Shown here one piece after another: positions 20,041 through 26,335 of a stretch of 64,000 nucleotides of DNA. The first letter of the stretch is position 1; every line of letters begins with the position of its first letter. The DNA is from an uncultured bacterium (GTDB lineage: Bacteria; Verrucomicrobiota; Lentisphaeria; Victivallales; UBA1829): assembly GCA_949297765.1 (NCBI GenBank), contig CASFTV010000019.1:1-64000 (forward strand), read 5' to 3'. The position numbers were made by a program, and so were the translations under genes. Under the pieces are notes generated by a model. It worked only from the letters and a program-made list of their open reading frames with translations, was not told the origin of the DNA and made no database searches.

Positions 20041-20067
20041 ATCCTCCTCTCCAGATTTTAAGAATTC

Positions 20068-20096
20068 ATTATATCTTTTTTGTACAATATTGTCAA
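20068..20096 (-). promoter_or_regulatory. Consensus sigma70 promoter of cassette D
   Basis: On the minus strand, TTGACA at 20096-20091, a 17-base spacer and TATAAT at 20073-20068. It lies 28 bases before the regulator start codon and should transcribe regulator, pseudopilin and glycosidase together. Confidence 0.82.
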
Positions 20097-20110
20097 TCCT
20101 GTACAAAAAA
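20076..20110. promoter_or_regulatory. 11-bp perfect palindrome bracketing the -35 box, candidate repressor operator
   Basis: TTTTTTGTACA at 20076-20086 and TGTACAAAAAA at 20100-20110 are perfect inverted copies. One arm lies in the promoter spacer and the other just upstream of -35, so a bound dimer would block RNA polymerase. The gene downstream is a GntR/LacI regulator, hence probable autoregulation. Confidence 0.7.
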
Positions 20111-20154
20111 AATTTTTAAAAAAATAAGACTTGCCAACGCGAACGAAGGAACCA

Positions 20155-20294
20155 GGAATGCAGGGCTCCGGGAGTCCCGCCGAGGAGCTTTGGAGACGAG
20201 AAGCCTCCAACAAAAAAAACAAAAGGATCACGGGTGCAGGGCTCTGGGAGTCCTGCCGAGGGGTGTTGGGGGCGAGAAGCCTCCAACAAAAACC
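20155..20294. repeat. Two tandem copies of a 76-bp-period intergenic repeat with hairpin
   Basis: Two imperfect copies (about 20159-20215 and 20235-20291) share a core that starts TGCAGGGCTC and ends GAGAAGCCTCCAACAAAAA. Each copy folds: TTGG-rich arm, GAGAA loop, CCAA arm. Copy 2 differs from copy 1 by A-to-G changes in the stem that keep or restore pairing. The element fills the gap between the cassette D promoter (20110) and the end of the GH78-like gene (20312). No coding potential is convincing. It may be a dispersed repeat family, a transcript-end structure or a remnant of a mobile element. Confidence 0.65.
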
Positions 20295-20311
20295 CTCTCA
20301 CAAAAAATACC

Positions 20312-21841
20312 TCAAAACCTCCTGCGCAGGAAATACGCAGGAGCACAACTCCATGCGTGACAGGCACTGTTAATTCTCGGATCCTGGCCATAAGGAGTCA
20401 AAAATTCCTGATTCTCCACAAAGACCTCGGGGAATACATTCATCCCCTTCTTCACCATTGCCCCCCAGTAACGGAGCAAATGCTCCATCATCCGCTCCCT
20501 CTCTCCAGCGACGCAGCAGGCTTCAAGAAGATGATGATGAAGATACGGAGTCACCGGCCGGACAATCTGCTCCATCCGATCCATCCGCCCGAGAAGCCTT
20601 GCCGCCTCGTCACCGACCACGACCTCCGCAAGGACCATCCAGATCTGCGACGCACAGGAGATCTGCCGGTTCTTTCCGCTGACAAACAGCCCTGCATTCG
20701 AATCAAAACACCGTTTTTTCAATTCTCCGACAAGGAATTCCACCTCTGCCTCGAAGGCTTCGGCTTCCTTTTTTTTCCCGAGGAAGCGGGCGATTTTTGC
20801 GAGTTTCCGGAGTCCGAACACATAACACCCCTCCACCGCGACAGACCGGTCCAGTTCAGCGCACCAGTCGATGAATCCCTTCAGCGGCCGATCGGCATCG
20901 GGCACTCCCTTCTCATAACAATGCCGAAACAAATCAAACTGTTTTTTTGCGACAGGATACATCTCCTGAAGGAGCGTTCCATTTCCCGTCTGCTCATAAT
21001 GAAACCAGAGCAAATCCGCAAAAAGGAACGCATAATCAGCGAGAAAACAGCTTCTGACTCCGTACGGTTCGGGACGGTCGAACACACAGGCGGGGATCCG
21101 TCCATCCTCCATCGGGAAGGCTGCAAGAAGATAAATACTCCGTTCGATGATATCAAACCTCCGGAAGGTCAGGGCATTGACCTGCGCCTCAAGACGGAGA
21201 TCGCCAAGCCAGAGCCGGCGGTCGCGCTTCGGGCCATCCAGCATCACGCCCTGCATACAGTTCCGGAGAGTCCGCTGGGCGACCCGGTCGAGCTCCGCCT
21301 CCTCCGGCGAGAACCCCGGAAGCGGCGGCAGCAGATCCCTTACCGCGGACTGCGCCAGAAAACAGACTTCTTCAAACACCAGACGATTCGGCGTTGCCAT
21401 CACTTCAATGTACACATAGCGCATGGCATAGATCCGCGGCAGAGTATAGGTCTGCGGCATATCGTCGAGCGTCACGATCTCGTCCTGAATCCATGCGGAG
21501 CTGAGCGTAAACGAACCTTTCCGGTTCCGTTCGGCGATTTCCAGCGGGAATTCCGCGAAAACGAGTCTCAAACGAACCGGCGAATCATTGAAGTTTGTTT
21601 CCGAACGGAGCGTCAGCTGCAACCTTCCGACCAGCTCTTCACCGAAATCCAGAATCAGACGAGCGCCCTTCTGAAACGACCGTTCCGCAAGCGGCTTCCG
21701 AGAGGGAAGAGCCTGCATCCGCCATCCCTGCCACGCCTCGGGATCGCGAACGGTCTTCACCAGAGAAACCGGCCGGACCTTCCAGCGCCGGACCCCGGGA
21801 TGACATCGCTCCGCCTTCTCAACAAACTCTCTCTTCCCCAT
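20312..21841 (-). CDS. GH78-like alpha-L-rhamnosidase, cytoplasmic
   Basis: A 509-residue protein. The region MLDGPKRDRRLWLGDLRLEA near residue 215 is the signature of the GH78 (alpha/alpha)6 catalytic domain, with acidic catalytic residues. An N-terminal beta-sandwich (LILDFGEELVGRLQLTL) precedes it and HAWSCAPAYFL sits at the end, as in many GH78 enzymes. It is short for the family, lacking extra N-terminal modules. The start at 21841 has GGAAGGG upstream; a longer start at 21877 would overlap the preceding SGNH gene. No signal peptide. Last gene of a minus-strand run with fucosidase and esterase. Rhamnose release inside the cell is the likely role. Confidence 0.78.
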   Translation of the reverse strand: MGKREFVEKAERCHPGVRRWKVRPVSLVKTVRDPEAWQGWRMQALPSRKPLAERSFQKGARLILDFGEELVGRLQLTLRSETNFNDSPVRLRLVFAEFPLEIAERNRKGSFTLSSAWIQDEIVTLDDMPQTYTLPRIYAMRYVYIEVMATPNRLVFEEVCFLAQSAVRDLLPPLPGFSPEEAELDRVAQRTLRNCMQGVMLDGPKRDRRLWLGDLRLEAQVNALTFRRFDIIERSIYLLAAFPMEDGRIPACVFDRPEPYGVRSCFLADYAFLFADLLWFHYEQTGNGTLLQEMYPVAKKQFDLFRHCYEKGVPDADRPLKGFIDWCAELDRSVAVEGCYVFGLRKLAKIARFLGKKKEAEAFEAEVEFLVGELKKRCFDSNAGLFVSGKNRQISCASQIWMVLAEVVVGDEAARLLGRMDRMEQIVRPVTPYLHHHLLEACCVAGERERMMEHLLRYWGAMVKKGMNVFPEVFVENQEFLTPYGQDPRINSACHAWSCAPAYFLRRRF

Positions 21842-21867
21842 ATTGCGCCCTTCCCCTTTTCCGTGCG

Positions 21868-22632
21868 TCAGATCCACTCTTTGACGGCCCGAATCCAGGC
21901 ATCGGCCATCAGCTGGAACCCTTCGGCGGTCGGATGAACCCCATCCTTCAGCCAGAACTCTCCGGGAGCTTTTTTCAACGCATTGTCAAAAATGCTCTGC
22001 ATGGGAATAAACATCAGCCCATACTCCCCCGCCAGTTTTTTGACGATCTTTCCGCGTTCCTTCATCTCCGGAAGCCATGAATCCGAAACCGCACCGAAGT
22101 TCAGAACAAACGGTTCCATTAAAACGATTTTTGTTTTCGGGAGTTCCTGTTTTGTCCATTCGATCAGCATGCGGAGGAACTGCTCATAGCGGGGCAGCTC
22201 GACGCCGTTTCTGTTTCCGAACTCATGCCAGGTGTCATTGACCCCGATCAGGATGCTGAGGAGATCGGGCTTCAGATTCAGCGCATCGACCTTCCAGCGG
22301 GCATAGAGATCCACACTGCGGTTTCCACTGATGCCGCGGTTCAGGACAACAATCCTTTTCTCCGGAAAATCGCAGCGGAGACGGGCGGAAATCAGATACG
22401 GATACCCCAGTCCGAGATCATGATTGAAATCTTTTGCCAGATTGCGTCCCGCATCGGTTACGGAATCGCCCTGAAACAGGATGACAAACTCTTTTCCTTC
22501 CGATTTCTTCGCATCATTTTTCTTCACCGCCGGTTTCTTCGCTTCCATTTTCTTCACCGCCGGTTTCTTTTCGACGTTTTTCTTTCGAGACACATTCCGG
22601 ACAGAAACTTTCCTGACAACCATTTTCACCAT
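21868..22632 (-). CDS. SGNH/GDSL esterase with lysine-rich N-terminal tail
   Basis: A 254-residue protein. Residues 50-254 are an SGNH hydrolase: FQGDSVTD with nucleophile Ser57, RGISGNRS, LIGVNDTW and the terminal Asp-His motif LKDGVHPTAEG. It most resembles acetylxylan/rhamnogalacturonan-acetylesterase-like members. The first 45 residues are a strongly basic low-complexity tail with repeated KKPAVKK units and no signal peptide, unusual for this family. The start at 22632 has AAGGAG four bases upstream; a TTG at 22647 is less likely. It lies between the fucosidase and rhamnosidase genes, so removal of acetyl groups from imported oligosaccharides is a fair guess. Confidence 0.8.
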   Translation of the reverse strand: MVKMVVRKVSVRNVSRKKNVEKKPAVKKMEAKKPAVKKNDAKKSEGKEFVILFQGDSVTDAGRNLAKDFNHDLGLGYPYLISARLRCDFPEKRIVVLNRGISGNRSVDLYARWKVDALNLKPDLLSILIGVNDTWHEFGNRNGVELPRYEQFLRMLIEWTKQELPKTKIVLMEPFVLNFGAVSDSWLPEMKERGKIVKKLAGEYGLMFIPMQSIFDNALKKAPGEFWLKDGVHPTAEGFQLMADAWIRAVKEWI

Positions 22633-22683
22633 TTTCTCCTTTTCCAATCATCCAACGCGACCGGCCCGGGATTCTGCCGTTTT

Positions 22684-23928
22684 TCAGGCGTCCACCCCGT
22701 CGATCAAAACGATCTTCATCACATCCCCCGCCCGGACGCCGCGGGGACGGACCCGCTGTTCGTCGTTCCGCAGCAGTTCAAAGCCCCAGTCATTGACCAT
22801 CGGCACGGCCTCTCCGGTCCGCAGCAGGACAATGGACTCAATTTTCCCCTTGAGCTGAGGAAGAATCACATCCCCCATCGGAGCAACAAGGAAATAACAG
22901 TAGAGAACCCTCCCCTTCCGGGTGTAGACACACCCGAACGGAGGCCGGAACTCCGACGCGCCGCACCCCTCGACCGCCTCCCCCGCAAAGGAAAACCAGT
23001 TTCCGAACTCGCGCAGGAGCTCCGCCGCCCGTTCCGGAATACGACCGGTTTCGTCGGGACCGACATTCAAGAGAAGATTTCCGTTTTTGGAAACACAGCC
23101 GATCAGACCGGCCGTCAGCGTTTCCAGCGGTTTGTAATTTGAATCCGACCGGCAGTACCCCCAGTGATCGTTCATCGTGGCGCAGGTCTCCCAGAGCACC
23201 TCCCTCCCCTTTACCGCCTGCGGCTGGTTCGGCACGCAGATTTCAGGGGTGTAGTAATCAAAATCGCGGACATTGTCCTTGAAATAGGCAAGCCGGTCGT
23301 CGACCAGAATTCCCGGCTGGTTGCGGTAAATCATCTCCAGCAGACGATCCCTGCCGAAATAATCCGCATCCGCCTTCCATCGACTGGTATAATCCAGAAA
23401 CAGCAGATCAATCGTTCCATACTCCGTGGTCAGCTGCTCCAGATGGTGATACAGCAGCTCCCGGAAAGCCGTATGCTCTTCCGCGGTGGGAGTATGCAGT
23501 TCCCCTCTCTGAATGAATTCCGGGCTTTCGCGGTCGGCATATCCGGGATGCGTCCAGTCCGGCAGGGAGTGGTAGAATCCGACCCGCAGCCCCTCCTTCC
23601 GGAACGCTTCCGCATACATCCGGACAACATCCTTCCCATAGGGCGTATTGGTGATTTTATAGTTGGTCCAGTGGCTGTCGAACATGCAGAACCCGTCATG
23701 GTGACGGGTCGTGAGGACCGCATACTTCATTCCCGCCCCCTTCGCCAGACGCGCCCATTCCGAAGGATCAAAAGCCGTCGGATTGAACCGCTTCGCCAGC
23801 GCTTCATACTCTCCCTTCTCCCATCGGTCGCGCGCATACGTCCACTCCCCGCGTCCGGGGATGGCATACAGTCCCCAGTGGATGAACATCCCGAACCGGG
23901 CCTTTCTGAACCAGTCACTTTTTTCCAT
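22684..23928 (-). CDS. GH29 alpha-L-fucosidase, cytoplasmic
   Basis: A 414-residue GH29 enzyme. Typical features in order: WFRKARFGMFIHWGLYAIP, KYAVLTTRHHDGFCMFDS, YHSLPDWTHPGY, the nucleophile segment IDLLFLDYTSRW with likely Asp179, and GNLLLNVGPDETGRIP. No signal peptide is seen, so it probably acts on imported fucosides. The start at 23928 (MEKSDWF) was chosen because the longer frame from 24057 adds a low-quality Arg-rich stretch; the ribosome site (GGGGTG) is weak. It lies 115 bases after the transporter gene and 51 before the SGNH gene. Confidence 0.88.
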   Translation of the reverse strand: MEKSDWFRKARFGMFIHWGLYAIPGRGEWTYARDRWEKGEYEALAKRFNPTAFDPSEWARLAKGAGMKYAVLTTRHHDGFCMFDSHWTNYKITNTPYGKDVVRMYAEAFRKEGLRVGFYHSLPDWTHPGYADRESPEFIQRGELHTPTAEEHTAFRELLYHHLEQLTTEYGTIDLLFLDYTSRWKADADYFGRDRLLEMIYRNQPGILVDDRLAYFKDNVRDFDYYTPEICVPNQPQAVKGREVLWETCATMNDHWGYCRSDSNYKPLETLTAGLIGCVSKNGNLLLNVGPDETGRIPERAAELLREFGNWFSFAGEAVEGCGASEFRPPFGCVYTRKGRVLYCYFLVAPMGDVILPQLKGKIESIVLLRTGEAVPMVNDWGFELLRNDEQRVRPRGVRAGDVMKIVLIDGVDA

Positions 23929-24043
23929 TGCACACACCCCATGCTGCCGCCGACGGAAGCTCCCGTTCCCCGGCATTTTCCTGTTTTCCCATCGGGAAGA
24001 GCGGCCGACACAGCGCCCCCTCCTGCGACAGGACGTTCCTTTC

Positions 24044-24940
24044 TCACGACGAAGCAAGAGAATACAGCACGATTCCCGCCGTCATCATCACCGCCGCGGC
24101 AATCCGCCGAATCCACATTTCCCGACTGATCTCCGCATCCAGCTTTCCGAAGCCGAGATGCAGAAGCACAATTCCTATGGCGATCGAAATCAGTCCCCGG
24201 CTCGCCTGAATCACATTTCCGAACACCGTCCCGAGCAGCCCGAAACTCACAAACAGCACCACCTGCGACAGGAACCAGCTCACAGCAAACGGAGCCGCCA
24301 GCACAAACTGGCGGTTCGTCCAGCGGAAACGGAGAAGCATCGGCAGCGTCAGCAGGCCGAGAACTCCGTAGCAGACAACCCCCATCCCGATCGCCGAACG
24401 GAACACCCCGATCCCCTGCGGCAGACGGACCAGATGCGTCTCCGCCATGTCCGTCAGAGAATAAAACACCAGAGCAAGAAGAAGCCAGATCATCCCCTTC
24501 CCCGTGAAATGAGCTCCCCCGCTCCAGTTCATTCCGACCGCCGCCAGCGTGCTAATCAGCACCGCCGTCCACTGCAGAGAATTCAGCGGATGACGCAGAA
24601 ACACCACCGAAATCACCGCAAGCACAATGATCTTCAGCCCGAGAAGCGACGACATCCGGCTTGCTTCAATCGAACGCAGAGCATTGAAAAATGCGATCTG
24701 CCCGATCGCGAACACGACAATCCAGATTCCCACCCAGAGCAGGAACTCCCCCCCGCGCCCGTCCAGCCCCTCCGGATAAAGGAACGGCACCAGCGGCAGG
24801 CAGAACACCCCCATCCCCAGCTGCGAAAAGATCACAAGCCGCAGCGACGAACGATATTTCCGCATGAACCCCGCACTGCAGACATACGACACCGCCTGAA
24901 GAAACGCGCACAGCAGCCCCGCCACAATCCCCGTAATCAC
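24044..24940 (-). CDS. EamA/DMT-family membrane transporter
   Basis: A 298-residue protein with about ten hydrophobic helices in two halves, the EamA (drug/metabolite transporter) pattern (ITGIVAGLLCAFLQAVSYV, SLLGLKIIVLAVISVVFLRHPL, AAAVMMTAGIVLYSLA). The GTG start at 24940 is preceded by GGGAGGAAAATC. Upstream ATG/alternative starts would add a polar 49-residue stretch untypical of the family. It is the first gene of the minus-strand run leading to fucosidase, esterase and rhamnosidase, so it may move a sugar or sugar product; that link is inference. Confidence 0.75.
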   Translation of the reverse strand: MITGIVAGLLCAFLQAVSYVCSAGFMRKYRSSLRLVIFSQLGMGVFCLPLVPFLYPEGLDGRGGEFLLWVGIWIVVFAIGQIAFFNALRSIEASRMSSLLGLKIIVLAVISVVFLRHPLNSLQWTAVLISTLAAVGMNWSGGAHFTGKGMIWLLLALVFYSLTDMAETHLVRLPQGIGVFRSAIGMGVVCYGVLGLLTLPMLLRFRWTNRQFVLAAPFAVSWFLSQVVLFVSFGLLGTVFGNVIQASRGLISIAIGIVLLHLGFGKLDAEISREMWIRRIAAAVMMTAGIVLYSLASS

Positions 24941-25088
24941 GATTTTCCTCCCGACTCCCTCGCCCCGGCATTGACAAATTCCGGACAATCCGGATCCTTC
25001 TCGAACTCGGAAAGGAAATACTGTACACGCCCTTCGGAAAAATTCAATTCCCCCGCCCTCCGGCAGACAAAGATTTTGAAAAAACATC

Positions 25089-25117
25089 TTGCAAGAAAAG
25101 CATTTCCGGTGTAAATT
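25089..25117 (+). promoter_or_regulatory. Sigma70-type promoter of fmdB-rsmA
   Basis: TTGCAA at 25089-25094, a 17-base spacer and TAAATT at 25112-25117, 47 bases before the first gene. It lies in the 224-base divergent gap after the transporter start; no promoter for the minus strand stands out there. Confidence 0.5.
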
Positions 25118-25164
25118 ACCCGGGAAACCACCACCCGCAAACCGTAGAGAGGAAAGAAGCGATC

Positions 25165-25407
25165 ATGCCGATCTTTGAATATGTCTGCAAACACTGCGGA
25201 AAAGAGTTTGAACAACTGGTGCCGTCCGCATCGGCAAAGCCCGCCTGCCCGGAGTGCGGGACGACAACGGAAATTGTCAAAAAGCTCTCCCGGTTTGCTC
25301 CGGCGGCAGGAGAGAGCGGAGAATGCCCGTCGCGGCCGTTCTGCCCCGCAGCGGGAAGCGGCGGATGCGGATGCGGACACGCAGGATGCGGACATCACCG
25401 GGGGTGA
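25165..25407 (+). CDS. FmdB-family zinc ribbon protein
   Basis: An 80-residue protein with the standard FmdB opening MPIFEYVCKHCGKEFE, two CxxC knuckles (CKHC and CPEC) and a family-type hydrophobic/charged stretch. The tail is Cys/Gly/His-rich (GGCGCGHAGCGHH), which may bind additional metal. FmdB proteins are small putative regulators with unclear function. GAGGAAAG precedes the start. The stop is one base from the rsmA ATG, so the pair is co-translated. Confidence 0.85.
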   Translation: MPIFEYVCKHCGKEFEQLVPSASAKPACPECGTTTEIVKKLSRFAPAAGESGECPSRPFCPAAGSGGCGCGHAGCGHHRG

Positions 25408-25408
25408 C

Positions 25409-26248
25409 ATGAAAAAAAGCGAACTGACCGCCCTGCTCTCGGCCATCGGCCTTGCCCCGAGCCGCAAACTCGGCCAGAATTTTCTGATCGACGACAATTT
25501 TCTCGACTGGCTCGTCCGGGAATCCGGAGCGGCGAAAGGAGAAACGATCGTGGAGGTTGGCCCCGGATTCGGCGCGCTGACCGGCAGGATGCTGGCGCTC
25601 GGAGCAAACGTGACGGCCATCGAATTTGATCACCGGATCTGCGAATGGCTCCGGTCCGTACTGGTCCCGAAAGGACTCCGTCTGGTGGAAGGCGACGCAT
25701 GCAAAATCAATTTTTCCACGCTGTTTCCGCCGGGGACACCGTTCCGGCTGATCTCAAATCTGCCGTATTCCGCTGGGACGGTTGTCGTGGCAAAGCTGCT
25801 CGATCAGGAAACGCCGCCGGAAGAGATGATCGTGATGCTCCAGAAAGAGGTCGCCATGCGTCTGGCGGCAGATGCCGGGGACGAGGAATACGGAGCGCTC
25901 TCCGTCCGGGCGAAAACGGTCTGTGAAGTTGAAATTCTCCGGATGGTCCCGCCCCAGCTGTTCCATCCGAAACCGGAGGTGGACTCCTGTGTTCTGCGGA
26001 TGAAACGGCGCGCGGATCTTCCCCCCGCCGAGTTCCGGACTCTGCTTTCCCAGGTGGTGCGTCTGGCCTTCTCTCAGCGGCGGAAAAAAATGATCAAACA
26101 GCTCGCCGCCGTTTTCGGACGCGAAACCGTAGAGGCGGCCTATCGGGAAATCGGACTTTCCGAAGACATCCGCGCGGAACGCGTCACCGCCGCCCAGTTC
26201 GGAGAGCTGACTCGATTTTTCCAAAATATAAAACATTCACCCCTATAA
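25409..26248 (+). CDS. rsmA: 16S rRNA (adenine1518/1519-N6)-dimethyltransferase
   Basis: A 279-residue KsgA/RsmA enzyme which dimethylates two adjacent adenines in the 3' hairpin of 16S rRNA using S-adenosylmethionine. Visible motifs: RKLGQNFLID, the SAM loop VEVGPGFGALT, the catalytic NLPYSAGT and FHPKPEVDS. Length is standard. The start at 25409 (MKKSEL) is set by the fmdB stop one base upstream, with GGGGGTG as ribosome site; the long frame from 25175 is the overlap with fmdB. Confidence 0.95.
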   Translation: MKKSELTALLSAIGLAPSRKLGQNFLIDDNFLDWLVRESGAAKGETIVEVGPGFGALTGRMLALGANVTAIEFDHRICEWLRSVLVPKGLRLVEGDACKINFSTLFPPGTPFRLISNLPYSAGTVVVAKLLDQETPPEEMIVMLQKEVAMRLAADAGDEEYGALSVRAKTVCEVEILRMVPPQLFHPKPEVDSCVLRMKRRADLPPAEFRTLLSQVVRLAFSQRRKKMIKQLAAVFGRETVEAAYREIGLSEDIRAERVTAAQFGELTRFFQNIKHSPL

Positions 26249-26267
26249 ATATTTCTCAAAAAAAGAG

Positions 26268-26295
26268 TTGAAAAACAGGTTTTTTGAGGTATATT
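26268..26295 (+). promoter_or_regulatory. Sigma70-type promoter of dehydratase-like gene
   Basis: TTGAAA at 26268-26273, a 16-base spacer and TATATT at 26290-26295, in the 87-base AT-rich gap after rsmA. Confidence 0.5.
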
Positions 26296-26335
26296 TTATC
26301 AAAAAAATTTATTTTTCAGGGCAGGAACGAAAGTC

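Noticed and set aside
20155-20294. CRISPR array
   Set aside because: Only two copies with internal divergence and no unique spacers of constant length; no cas genes.
20116-20391. 91-residue minus frame through the tandem repeat
   Set aside because: It is a translation of the repeat itself plus the end of the GH78-like gene; no ribosome site.
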